Positions 8,295 through 17,040 of a stretch of 64,000 nt of DNA are shown piece by piece. Within the stretch, counting starts at the first letter, position 1. Each line of letters opens with the position of its first letter. The position numbers and the translations under genes are program-made. The DNA is from Pseudomonas matsuisoli (GTDB taxonomy: Bacteria; Pseudomonadota; Gammaproteobacteria; Pseudomonadales; Pseudomonadaceae). The stretch spans positions 124,001-188,000 of the forward strand of contig NZ_BMPO01000002.1 in NCBI RefSeq assembly GCF_014647635.1, given 5' to 3'. The notes under the pieces were generated by a model. It did no database searches. It was not told the origin of the DNA and saw nothing but the letters and a program-made list of their open reading frames with translations.

Positions 8295-9238
8295 GTCAGA
8301 ACGCTGCTGACGAGGTTCGCCAGCTGGCGCGTTCGGCGGCGCGTTGGCTCGCATTGATCGAATCGGGCACTGCGACGGACGACGACCACGCACGACTGGC
8401 GCATTGGCGTGGCGTAAGCAGCACCCATGAAGCGGCATGGCAGAAAGCGCAAGCGTTGAAAATGCGTTTCGCCGGGCTTCCCAGTGAGCTCGCGATGGCC
8501 AGCTTGGACCGTCCGCAGGTAGGGCGACGAAGCGTAGTGAAGGGCGTTCTAGGTATCTCGGCATTGATCCCGGCCGTTTGGCTCACCGGCCGGCAATTGC
8601 CGTTAGATGCCTGGCAGGCCGATTTCTCGACTGCGGTAGGTGAGCGTCGGCACACCACACTCCACGATGGAAGCATCCTCCACCTAAACACGGAAACGGC
8701 GGTGAATCTTGATGCGACGCAGCGCCGATTGACCCTCGTTCGCGGTGAAGTAGGCGTGCAGCGTACGGCTTCCACGCCCTTCATCATCAACACTGTCGGG
8801 GGACAAGCGACCTTTCACGCAGGGGACGTCTGCGTTCGGCAGGTCGGTGAAACGTGCGAATTCTCGGTGTTCGCGGGGGAGGTCGATGTTCATTCGACAC
8901 AATTCGATGCCGTCACGCTTACGCCAGGGCAGCGCTTACGCACGGACGGGAACGCGCTGAAGGTGCTGGACAGTTTCGACATCGAGCGGCGAGGTTGGAG
9001 GCAAGGCGTCATCGTCGCCAACGATCAGCCGCTAGGCGAGTTTCTACGTGAACTCGATCGCTACCGCCCTGGGATCATGCGTTGGGATCCTGCTCTAGAA
9101 CGCTTACGCATAACCGGTAGTTTCGTGCTGGACGACACCGATCGCATCCTTCGCTTGCTGGCCGCAAGCTTGCCGCTAGAAGTGCGTACGTACACTCGCT
9201 ACTGGGTTTCGCTGCTACCGAAGGACCGAATGGGCTAA
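8285..9238 (+). CDS. FecR family regulator (second system)
   Basis: Membrane regulator of the second ECF sigma factor. The N-terminal cytoplasmic domain (VRQLARSAARWLALIESGTATDD) precedes one membrane span (VLGISALIPAVWLTG, about residues 85-100) and a periplasmic FecR domain (LHDGSILHLNTETAVNL, LVRGEVGVQ). The GTG at 8285 overlaps the end of the sigma gene by ten bases, so translation is probably coupled; a TTG at 8291 is possible. 317 residues, normal for the family. Confidence 0.92.
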   Translation: MALSQNAADEVRQLARSAARWLALIESGTATDDDHARLAHWRGVSSTHEAAWQKAQALKMRFAGLPSELAMASLDRPQVGRRSVVKGVLGISALIPAVWLTGRQLPLDAWQADFSTAVGERRHTTLHDGSILHLNTETAVNLDATQRRLTLVRGEVGVQRTASTPFIINTVGGQATFHAGDVCVRQVGETCEFSVFAGEVDVHSTQFDAVTLTPGQRLRTDGNALKVLDSFDIERRGWRQGVIVANDQPLGEFLRELDRYRPGIMRWDPALERLRITGSFVLDDTDRILRLLAASLPLEVRTYTRYWVSLLPKDRMG

Positions 9239-9304
9239 CGCGTGTCCCCTTTTTCCTGAGTTGCGTGTCAGGGGTAGCAATAAAGCCAACAGAGAGTAGT
9301 CGCT

Positions 9305-11746
9305 ATGCCTGCGTTGACGCGCCACTGGACCCAACGGGTTTTTTCTATTTCCTATCCCACGGTGTGCCTGGGTCTATTGTTAGGAGGAGGGGCGCTGCCA
9401 GCGTTCATCCCGTATGCCAGTGCGCAGGAGCAACCCCGCACTTATCAGATAGCGGCAGGTGATCTGGGTAACGCATTGGCGCGGTTTGCCAGTCAGGCAG
9501 GCGTGAGCCTGTCCGTCGATCCCAGCCTGGTGCGCGGTCGCAATTCGGCGGGGCTTTCCGGTAATTACAGCGTTGAAGAAGGATTTGCCGCGCTGCTGCG
9601 AGGTAGCGGGCTATCGCTTTCGGAAGTTGGCGAATCCGCCTACACACTCGTTCCAGCATCGGATGCTTCCCTACAGATACAGACTACGCGCGTTACAAGC
9701 GTCAGCGACCCTGCCAGAACCTATGAAGGTGAGCGTTATGCCGGCGGGCAAGTCGCTCGGCGAAGTGCTCAAGGTCTGCTTGGCTCCAAGGATTTCATGG
9801 AGTCGCCCCTGAGCATGACGACCTACACCAGCGAAGCGGTAAAAAATCAGCAGGCGCGAACGCTCACGGATCTGACCGCGAGCGACCCTGCGTTTCGCTC
9901 GACCAATCCCGCGGGCGGTCGCTTCGAGCAATTCACCATTCGCGGGTTCAGCCTGTTCAACAGTGATGTGGCCTACGGCGGTTTGTACGGCGTTCTGCCG
10001 ACCTACTCGATCGATATGGAAATGGCCGACCGCGTTGACATCCTTCGTGGCCCCACGCAACTGGTGAACGGAATTTCCCCGCGGGGCAGTGTGGGGGGAA
10101 GCGTCAATATCGCGCCCAAGCGCGCAACGGACCAGCCGATCACCGAGTTCACCGGCAGCTACATCTCTGACAGCCAGACAGGCGGCGCGGTGGATATAGG
10201 CCGCCGATTTGGTGAAGACAATGCATTCGGCCTGCGCTTCAACGGCGTCAAGCAATCTGGCGATACTGAATGGGATCATCAGAGCGTCGATCGCGAGATG
10301 GCCGTATTGGGGCTGGATTTCCGCTCCGATCGACTGAGACTGTCGACGGACATTGGGCACACCGAGCGTCAGACGGATGCCCCTCAGGAGCGGGTTCTGG
10401 TCAATGCCGCCGCGCCGGTACCGGACGCAGACGATGTGCATGACAACTTCGCGCAGCCTTGGAGCAAAGCGCACACGCGAGATACGTTCGGGGCGCTACG
10501 CGGCGAGTTCGATATAGACGACTCGATGATGATTTACGCAGCGGTCGGCGCCCGCGAGAGCGACCACGACTTTCTACGGCACAACGTTCCAGTGACCAAT
10601 GCGCAAGGCGATTTCAGCGTTCAGCCCCGTGACTTCACGCGGGATGAAAGTGTGCGTACCGCTAACGTAGGTGTTCGTAAATGGCTACAAACCGGTCCGG
10701 TCAGCCATGAGCTCAATCTAGCCGCAGATTATTTCTACATGGATTTCGAGAATGGCGGCGGACGGTACGCAGCCACTCCCAGCAATTTGTATGACCCGAT
10801 CACGGCGCCAGCCCCGGGGGTGCGTACCCGAGACGATACGAAGACCTACACCGAAAACCGTTTCAGTGGGGTCGCGTTATCCGACACGCTTGGGTTCATG
10901 GACGATCGGTTGCTACTGACGTTGGGCGCGCGGTGGCAGCGGGTGAAGGTGGATGACTGGGCAGATGGCATCAAACAACCAACTGCGTATGACGAGAAGA
11001 AGATTTCGCCATCGGTAGGCGTTCTGTTTCGTGCGACCGATCAGTTGTCCTTGTACGCCAATTACATGGAAGGACTCAGTCAGGGAAAGATCGCGCCATC
11101 GACGTCATTGAACGAGGATGAAATCTTCCCGCCCTTCATCAGTCGCCAAATAGAAGCGGGCGCGAAGTACGATTTCGGTACATTCGCCTTCACGGCTGCG
11201 GTCTTCCGCATTCGGCAACCGGCGTATGAAACCGCCGCTCCGGTTGGCAACGCGGCGCTGGGCACGTTCGGGCCCAATGGCAAACGTGAAAACAGCGGCA
11301 TTGAGTTGAGCATGTTCGGAGAGCCCTTGCCAGGTGTGCGCTTGCTAGGTGGTGTGATGTACATCGACAGTGAACTGACCGATACCAACGGCGGTGACAA
11401 CGATGGAAACCGCGCCCCGGCGACGCCAAAGCTGAACGCGAACGTAGGCGCGGAATGGGACCTATCGACCGTGCCCGGGATGACGTTGACCGCGCGAACG
11501 ATCTACACCAGTTCGCAATACCTGAACCAGGCAAACAGTAAGAAGATCGGCGCCTGGCAGCGCTATGATCTCGGAGCGCGCTATGCCTTCCGCGTGGATG
11601 ATAAGGACGTCACGCTACGCGCATCGGTCGAGAACGTGCTCAACGAACGTGACTGGATATCCGCCGGTGCTTCGGACGATAGCGAGGCAGGCCTGACGAT
11701 ATCCGCACCGCGGACCTTCCTGTTATCCGCCACGCTGGGTTTCTAA
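9305..11746 (+). CDS. TonB-dependent siderophore receptor with STN domain, FecA/FpvA type
   Basis: A complete 813-residue outer-membrane ferri-siderophore receptor. A signal peptide ends near YASAQEQ; an STN domain follows (TYQIAAGDLGNALARFASQA, about residues 46-118); the plug contains DFMESPLSMTTYTSEAV and ADRVDILRGPTQLVNG; the 22-strand barrel ends in the canonical terminal phenylalanine (LLSATLGF). It lies 66 bases after the FecR gene and forms one signalling module with it and the sigma factor. The plug carries SPRGSVGGSVNIAPKRA in place of the commoner YGQGxPGGxVN stretch. The ligand cannot be named. Confidence 0.95.
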   Translation: MPALTRHWTQRVFSISYPTVCLGLLLGGGALPAFIPYASAQEQPRTYQIAAGDLGNALARFASQAGVSLSVDPSLVRGRNSAGLSGNYSVEEGFAALLRGSGLSLSEVGESAYTLVPASDASLQIQTTRVTSVSDPARTYEGERYAGGQVARRSAQGLLGSKDFMESPLSMTTYTSEAVKNQQARTLTDLTASDPAFRSTNPAGGRFEQFTIRGFSLFNSDVAYGGLYGVLPTYSIDMEMADRVDILRGPTQLVNGISPRGSVGGSVNIAPKRATDQPITEFTGSYISDSQTGGAVDIGRRFGEDNAFGLRFNGVKQSGDTEWDHQSVDREMAVLGLDFRSDRLRLSTDIGHTERQTDAPQERVLVNAAAPVPDADDVHDNFAQPWSKAHTRDTFGALRGEFDIDDSMMIYAAVGARESDHDFLRHNVPVTNAQGDFSVQPRDFTRDESVRTANVGVRKWLQTGPVSHELNLAADYFYMDFENGGGRYAATPSNLYDPITAPAPGVRTRDDTKTYTENRFSGVALSDTLGFMDDRLLLTLGARWQRVKVDDWADGIKQPTAYDEKKISPSVGVLFRATDQLSLYANYMEGLSQGKIAPSTSLNEDEIFPPFISRQIEAGAKYDFGTFAFTAAVFRIRQPAYETAAPVGNAALGTFGPNGKRENSGIELSMFGEPLPGVRLLGGVMYIDSELTDTNGGDNDGNRAPATPKLNANVGAEWDLSTVPGMTLTARTIYTSSQYLNQANSKKIGAWQRYDLGARYAFRVDDKDVTLRASVENVLNERDWISAGASDDSEAGLTISAPRTFLLSATLGF

Positions 11747-11846
11747 CCGAAACCGGGTTCGCGGTCGTACAGAGGCCGTGGACCCGGAATTCCAGTAGAA
11801 GGTAGAGCCACCTGCCGGCGCCCTCGCAAAACCGCGCGTCCCGATA

Positions 11847-12785
11847 TCAAAGCTGGATGTCATCCAGCGTTAACAGCTCCGCTTCGATGCGCGTGCCGGT
11901 CTCGCGTTCCTCGTTGGAAAACCCGTCGTAGCGTGAAAGCGAGCCGAAATCGAGGCCGGTGACGTGCTCGACGTAGGCGACGCTGCGTTGGTACGTACGG
12001 AATCGCCCGAAGGCCGCTTCCAATCGTTCGAGGTCGCGGGACTGATCGACCATGTAGGCGGTTGCCGATGGCTTTCCGTCGTCGCTAAGAAAGGCCACGA
12101 CTTTCCAGAACGCCTTCGGAATGCGTACACCACGGTATTCCTGGTCGTTTTCGCCGAATACGGGGCCGGTAAAGACCGTTGCGCGGGCTTGCCAGCGGCG
12201 CGTGTTTTCGAGCAGGTAATCTTCCAGGTCGAGCCAGTTTTTCTGGTTGAAGCTCGCCATCTGCGGTGCGCAGTTAGTGAAGTGGAACGTGTCAGCGTTC
12301 GCCTGTTCCGCATCGGATCCCCAGTTCGGGTCCTGTCGTCGCACGAGATGGCCTCGATCCAGAAGATTGTCCGAATACAGCCACTCGCCTGCCTGGGCAT
12401 CATCTGCCACCCGTCCATCGAGCGCCCAACGATCGTTGCTTCTAGGCACGTCCACCATCTGGCTTCCCTCAATGTTGACGCCGGCGATCAATGCCAATCG
12501 CCTGGACTTGGACAATGTGATGGAGAAGTGGGTGTAGTCGAGGCGGTAAGTGTCTTTCCCTGGGACCTCCAATGCGTCATGGGCACGCTCCTCCACCAGG
12601 CGTGGCCATGTCACCTTGAAGGGGCCAAGGAAGTCCGATTGGTACCCAAGGCGGTTCCGCAATTCTTCCGCAGGCGTCCTTCGCACCGCTTTTCGTGCAG
12701 TGACAGGAGAAAGCAGGCTGAGAGTGCCGCCAAGACGCCGCAGATCCGCAAGACGTGGGCGGTGGTTTAGGTTCACTGTAGGCAT
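11847..12785 (-). CDS. DNA/RNA non-specific endonuclease (DRGH family)
   Basis: A 312-residue metal-dependent nuclease of the Serratia-nuclease/NucA family. The signature DRGHLVRRQDPNWG is at residues 143-156, with catalytic His146; the following FTNCAPQ (Asn171) and NWLDLEDYL (Glu188) are the conserved metal and active-site segment. No clear signal peptide is visible, unlike secreted family members, and there is no immunity or secretion gene beside it, so it may act inside the cell or be exported by an unlinked system. It is isolated on the minus strand. Confidence 0.88.
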   Translation of the reverse strand: MPTVNLNHRPRLADLRRLGGTLSLLSPVTARKAVRRTPAEELRNRLGYQSDFLGPFKVTWPRLVEERAHDALEVPGKDTYRLDYTHFSITLSKSRRLALIAGVNIEGSQMVDVPRSNDRWALDGRVADDAQAGEWLYSDNLLDRGHLVRRQDPNWGSDAEQANADTFHFTNCAPQMASFNQKNWLDLEDYLLENTRRWQARATVFTGPVFGENDQEYRGVRIPKAFWKVVAFLSDDGKPSATAYMVDQSRDLERLEAAFGRFRTYQRSVAYVEHVTGLDFGSLSRYDGFSNEERETGTRIEAELLTLDDIQL

Positions 12786-13043
12786 CGCGCTGTCCTTCGA
12801 AATAAACGAAATGACTTCGGAGCGCCTGCGGGGGCAGGTTCTGCTCGAGGAACGACGTTACCCATGTGTTGTTGCAGATAGCCTACGACACCGATGGGTG
12901 ACCTGCTGCGGTTTTGATTCATGCGCGACATCACATAGGCACGCAATTTATTGAACCGCCCGCTGCCTAGCTCCAATACCTATCGAACGACATGACTTTC
13001 GCATGTGTTCTGAACACGTTCGTCGAGTCCTGAGGAGGTATTT
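12786..13043. other. Intergenic region with a palindromic operator-like site
   Basis: No gene is visible. GTGTTC-T-GAACAC at 13005-13017 is a perfect 6-1-6 palindrome lying 26 bases before the next start codon, in the position of an operator or activator site for the small gene at 13044. Confidence 0.45.
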
Positions 13044-13244
13044 ATGATCTCGATCACGGTGACTCTCGAAGACCTGGCAACGAGAAGGGCGTGGGTGGTA
13101 AAGGTCGGGTCGATGGAAATCCGCTTCGCAACTGAAGCCGAAGCTCGTGCGTATGCGGGAACATTGCGTGAGCGCATCAGAGCGCCTCACGGTTTGACAC
13201 CCATAGCGCATGCGGGAGCGAAGCATGCCGACCCGAAGAAATAG
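13044..13244 (+). CDS. Small protein of unknown function
   Basis: A 66-residue protein preceded by an excellent ribosome site (GAGGAGG, five bases before the ATG), which is the main reason to accept it as a gene. It starts MISITVTLEDLATRRAWVVK and has a central EADARAYAG-like amphipathic stretch; no membrane segment, signal peptide or metal motif is visible. The tail is rich in His and Lys. I do not recognise the family. A perfect palindrome just upstream suggests regulated expression. Confidence 0.65.
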   Translation: MISITVTLEDLATRRAWVVKVGSMEIRFATEAEARAYAGTLRERIRAPHGLTPIAHAGAKHADPKK

Positions 13245-13281
13245 CGAGTGTTTATCCGAAAAAGGGGACGGCCGCTATCGC

Positions 13282-14172
13282 TCAAGAGGGGACTGACGGG
13301 CTTCGAAGTACCCACCGAATGCCGATAAGAATCGCGCTGATACCCATCAAGTGGTAAAGGCGAAGGGATTCGCCCAGGAACACCACGGCGAGGATCGCGC
13401 CGAACACCGGAATGAGGTGGATACACAGCCCTGCTTTGGCGGCGCCGAAATGGGCGACGCCCATGTTGAACAACACGTACGCGAAGATCGACGGAAAAAT
13501 TCCCAGGTACGCAAGAGCGGCCAAGCTGTTAATGCTCCAGTCTGCCGTCATTCCAAGCGACAGCTCCCACAGTTTGAGCGGAATCAGGAACGCCAGCGCG
13601 ATCACGATTTGCGCTGCCATCAAGCCAAGTCGATTGATCTGCGAAGGGACGTTGCGTAGCCATAGCGTGTAGAAGGCGAAGGAGACCATCGCGCAGAAAA
13701 TGACCATGTCGCCCTGTGAGAAGCTCAGGCTGGCCAGCCGTTGCCACTCGCCGTGCGAAACGATCACCAGCACACCCAGGCAGGAAACGGCCAGCCCGAC
13801 GCTTTGGCCGCGTCCGAGGCGTTGACCATAGAACAGTGCGCCAAACACCGTGATCAACACGGGGATGAACGAGTTCAGCAACAAGGCATTCGAGGCGGTG
13901 GTGTCACGCAGACCGAGGTAGACGAGCGAGGTGAAAGCAACCACGCCAGCCACCGAGAGCCGAACGAGCAACCAACCGTGCGCCCTGTAGTGGGGGAAGT
14001 CCCGCCGAAGGTACTTGATCGCGAAAGGCAGAAGGATGAGTAACGCGACGACCCAGCGCCACAGGGAAAGCGTCATCGGGGGAACGACCCCATGCATGGC
14101 GCGGCCCACGATGAAATTTCCTGCCCAGAAGAGGGGTGGCAGTATCAGGTACAGCAACGCTGGAGGCGGCAT
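13282..14172 (-). CDS. EamA/DMT family transporter
   Basis: Ten-helix inner-membrane drug/metabolite transporter with two EamA repeats. The first repeat is marked by LPPLFWAGNFIVGRAMHG and LYLGLRDTTASNALLLNSFIPVLI; the second by LAYLGIFPSIFAYVLFNMG and HLIPVFGAILAVVFLGE. Such proteins usually export amino acids or related small molecules. I chose the ATG at 14172, right before the first helix (296 residues); a TTG at 14196 has a better Shine-Dalgarno (GAAGGA, seven bases before) and may be the true start. There is no regulator beside it. Confidence 0.88.
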   Translation of the reverse strand: MPPPALLYLILPPLFWAGNFIVGRAMHGVVPPMTLSLWRWVVALLILLPFAIKYLRRDFPHYRAHGWLLVRLSVAGVVAFTSLVYLGLRDTTASNALLLNSFIPVLITVFGALFYGQRLGRGQSVGLAVSCLGVLVIVSHGEWQRLASLSFSQGDMVIFCAMVSFAFYTLWLRNVPSQINRLGLMAAQIVIALAFLIPLKLWELSLGMTADWSINSLAALAYLGIFPSIFAYVLFNMGVAHFGAAKAGLCIHLIPVFGAILAVVFLGESLRLYHLMGISAILIGIRWVLRSPSVPS

Positions 14173-14380
14173 GATCTTCTGCTTTGCCGTGCGCAAAACG
14201 ACGTCCTTCGAATGGCAGAGCCCCGAGCAAGCAGTGCCGATCGAAGAGCGCTCGATACGAGCAACGCTCGGGAGCCCAGGGCGTGGGTTCTTTTGAAGCG
14301 GCGAAGACTACCACCTGGATGGACAGGTGGGCACTGCGGCCTTTTTTGAGAGGCCCGTGTGATCGCCTGGTAAACATGGA

Positions 14381-14401
14381 GCGGCCACTGAGAGTGGCCG
14401 C
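14381..14401 (-). terminator. Hairpin downstream of the oxidoreductase/carrier operon
   Basis: GCGGCCACT and AGTGGCCGC are separated by three bases and lie about 50 bases past the stop of the minus-strand reductase gene at 14451. A second hairpin, CCACCTG/CAGGTGG, lies at 14311-14330. Neither has a clear T-run on the minus strand, so the terminator call rests on position. Confidence 0.4.
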
Positions 14402-14450
14402 AGGCGGGGTACGACAGTGGCGCTTGGTATCGCGATAGCCGTGTTGCGGA

Positions 14451-15347
14451 TCAGCCCAAGGTAAGCTGCGCGGTACGGCATGCCGCAAGGTCCCACGCGG
14501 CGCACCCGACCGTTTTAAACACGATAGGAGGCTCGATACGGTTTTTTTGCTCGATTACGTGAGCGAGCGATTGCACGCGCTCCCAGTCCACGTTGGCCTG
14601 AATGAAGTCTCCTGCCTCGTGCTTGGCCCCAGCCAGATCGTCGACCATCAAGTCGCTTTGGCTGATGGTGGTGCTGCCAATCTCCACCAACTGCGGCGTG
14701 AACGCACCTACCGCGATGATCAAACGTCCCGCCTGGGCCGGTTCGTTGTAGATCGGTTTATTGCTCGTAGTGACCGTGATAATGACGTCCACTTCTTCGG
14801 GAATGCCATTGGCCGGGTTCAGTCCCCGGTCGGGCAACTGGTAGCGGGTGCAGAACTGCCGCGCCCGTTCTTCGGTCCTCGAGCCAATCCAGATGGCTGC
14901 TTCGGGATAAAGGCTCTGAATGGCCTGCACGTGGTGTACGGCTTGCGTGCCCGTCCCAATGATCAGAACGGAGCGGGGCGGTCGGGGTAGCAGCGCGTCG
15001 ATCCCCAACATGGAAATGGCTGCTGTTCGACGTCCCGTTACCGTCGGACCGTCCAGAGTGAACAGGGGCACGCCAGTCGCGCTCTCGAAGGCCGCTACTT
15101 GGCCGTGGATCGTAGGCAGGCCACGGCTCGCATTCGACGGTTGTACGTTGACCAGCTTATGGATCGCGATGTCATCCGCCGTCGCGGGCATGCTGAGCAT
15201 GATTCCGCCATCTTTCAACGGCACTACCGTGCGCTCTGGACTGATGATTTGGCCGCTGGCGTATTGGCCGACCGCCTGCCGAAGCGTTGTTACTAACGTA
15301 TCGAACGGCAGTAGGTCAGCGGTCTGTTGGGCGGTGTAGATATGCAT
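14451..15347 (-). CDS. Ornithine cyclodeaminase/mu-crystallin family reductase
   Basis: NAD(P)-dependent enzyme of the OCD/mu-crystallin family, 298 residues. The Rossmann motif SVLIIGTGTQAVHHVQAI, the RTEERARQFC segment after the second strand, TVTTSNKPIYN, and the N-terminal IISPERTVVPLKDGG are seen. Members include ornithine cyclodeaminase, and reductases of cyclic imines such as pyrroline- and piperideine-2-carboxylate; the sequence resembles the imine reductases more, but I cannot assign the substrate. I chose the ATG at 15347 because the upstream frame overlaps the transporter gene. It is last in a probable operon with the AtoE-type carrier and the fused molybdenum oxidoreductase, suggesting a step in catabolism of an amine or amino acid. 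Confidence 0.8.
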   Translation of the reverse strand: MHIYTAQQTADLLPFDTLVTTLRQAVGQYASGQIISPERTVVPLKDGGIMLSMPATADDIAIHKLVNVQPSNASRGLPTIHGQVAAFESATGVPLFTLDGPTVTGRRTAAISMLGIDALLPRPPRSVLIIGTGTQAVHHVQAIQSLYPEAAIWIGSRTEERARQFCTRYQLPDRGLNPANGIPEEVDVIITVTTSNKPIYNEPAQAGRLIIAVGAFTPQLVEIGSTTISQSDLMVDDLAGAKHEAGDFIQANVDWERVQSLAHVIEQKNRIEPPIVFKTVGCAAWDLAACRTAQLTLG

Positions 15348-15415
15348 TCTGAAAAATCCTAATCGGTTGATTGCAGCTGGGCCGACCACCGCCGGTGGTC
15401 GGCCCGTTCGAAGCC

Positions 15416-16873
15416 TTAGGAGCCTGGCATTACCGGAATCACTGGCGGTACGTAACTCAACGTGCCGGCAAAGAACCACAGCAGGAACAATACGATTGGG
15501 GCATGTACGAGCAACTGCGTGAACGTGAAGCCGACAATGTCCCGAGCCTGTAAACCCAGTACGCCTAGCAGAGGCAGCATCCAGAAGGGGTTGATCAGAT
15601 TTGGCAGCGCCTCCGCGGCGTTGTAAACCTGCACAGCCCAGCCGAGGTGAACCTGCAGGTCATTCGCCGCCTGCATGACATAGGGCGCCTCGATCAGCCA
15701 TTTGCCGCCGCCGGACGGGATGAAGAATCCCAGTACCGCGGAGTAGACCCCCATCACGACAGAGAACGTTTCCTGGGTGGCGACCGCGACAAATCCCGAC
15801 GCCAGCAGGTGCGACAGGGTCTCGCCTTGATCATTGGTCACCTTTGTCATCATGAAGGCGATGCCCCCATACAGCGGAAATTGGATGAGCACCCCGCTGA
15901 CAGAAGGGACCGCCTTGTAGAAGGCCTTAACGAAGCGGATGGGCCGCCAGCACAGCAGCATCCCAATCATCAGGAAAAGGAAGTTGTAGGTATTGAGGCT
16001 CGAGATCGCCAGCAGCGGATCCTTGCTGGTGAACTCGCTGAACAACCAGATCGCGCTGATGAAGGTGACCGCGATGGTCACCAGCGGTGAGTACTCCAGC
16101 CACTCGCCAGGTCGGCTCGGCTTATTTACCTGAATGTTCGAATCCTGCAGGTCGACACCCAGGTCCTGGGCTGTCTTGATGCGGTCCCCTGTCGGCGCCG
16201 AGTAATAGCAGACCAGGATGGAAATCAGCAGCAAGGCCATGGTCATGACCATCGATTGCCACAGGAAGATGGTCTCCGTGAACGGCAGGACGCCCGAGAT
16301 CTGGAGCAGCCCACTGGGCAAGCTCGCGGGGTTGGCCATCAGTTGTGCGGGGGCCGAGCTGATGCCAAGCGCCCAGATGGCACCCATGCCGATGTAGGCC
16401 GCAGCACCCATGGCGCGATAGTCGACGCGCAGATCGGTACGCCGTGCGATGGCCCGGGCCAGCAGTCCGCTGAAGATGAGGCTGATGGCCCAGTTGAAGA
16501 GGGTGGAGACGAGGCTCACGGTGGCGATCATGACCACCGCGCCACGCGCCGATTTCGGCATCCGCGCCATGGTGTCGATCAGCTTTGCAGCGGGCGGCGA
16601 CACCGCGACCACGTAGCCAGAAATGGCCACGACCGCCATCTGCATGGTGAATGGGATCAAGCTCCAAAAGCCGTCACCAAAGCCTTGCGCAACCGCGCGA
16701 ACCGGTGCGCCGATGGACCATGTCGCCAATGCGACGACGACCACCGCAATGGCCGCGAAGATGAAGGCGTCCGGAAACCACCGTTCGGCCCAGTTGCTGA
16801 CGCGGATGGCGACCTTTTCCAGGCGTCCGGATTCATCCGATCCTCCCTGGCTTATTGTTGTATCAGTGCTCAT
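15416..16873 (-). CDS. Short-chain fatty acid transporter, AtoE family
   Basis: A 485-residue polytopic inner-membrane carrier of the AtoE family. Conserved stretches include WFPDAFIFAAIAVVVVALATW near the N-terminus, WSLIPFTMQMAVVAISGYVVA, TLFNWAISLIFSGLLARAIA, FPLYGGIAFMMTK and GFFIPSGGGKWLIEAPYV, with NPFWMLPLLG near the end. The family takes up short-chain carboxylates such as acetoacetate or butyrate, but no ato genes are near; its neighbours are an oxidoreductase and an imine-reductase-like enzyme. So the substrate may be another small organic acid. GGGGTAGGT precedes the ATG. Confidence 0.9.
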   Translation of the reverse strand: MSTDTTISQGGSDESGRLEKVAIRVSNWAERWFPDAFIFAAIAVVVVALATWSIGAPVRAVAQGFGDGFWSLIPFTMQMAVVAISGYVVAVSPPAAKLIDTMARMPKSARGAVVMIATVSLVSTLFNWAISLIFSGLLARAIARRTDLRVDYRAMGAAAYIGMGAIWALGISSAPAQLMANPASLPSGLLQISGVLPFTETIFLWQSMVMTMALLLISILVCYYSAPTGDRIKTAQDLGVDLQDSNIQVNKPSRPGEWLEYSPLVTIAVTFISAIWLFSEFTSKDPLLAISSLNTYNFLFLMIGMLLCWRPIRFVKAFYKAVPSVSGVLIQFPLYGGIAFMMTKVTNDQGETLSHLLASGFVAVATQETFSVVMGVYSAVLGFFIPSGGGKWLIEAPYVMQAANDLQVHLGWAVQVYNAAEALPNLINPFWMLPLLGVLGLQARDIVGFTFTQLLVHAPIVLFLLWFFAGTLSYVPPVIPVMPGS

Positions 16874-17040
16874 GACCTACCCCTCCAAAGCAATGGGTAA
16901 CGTCCGTCACTATGTGCGACGGGCGTCCTTTACGAGTTCGCGAGAGGGGACGTTGCGCAAGGCGCGTGAATCGTTCTCTGCGAATTTCATTTGGGAACAC
17001 CGGTACCAAGGCGCTCACGCACGTTTTTGCGAGCGCATCC

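Noticed and set aside
9671-10474. 267-codon minus-strand frame inside the second TonB receptor gene
   Set aside because: It is antisense to a complete, well-matched receptor and resembles no family.
11847-12785. DRGH nuclease as a secreted antibacterial toxin
   Set aside because: No signal peptide, immunity gene or secretion marker is next to it.
15416-16873. Naming the carrier atoE with acetoacetate as substrate
   Set aside because: No atoDAB genes are present and the neighbours suggest another substrate.
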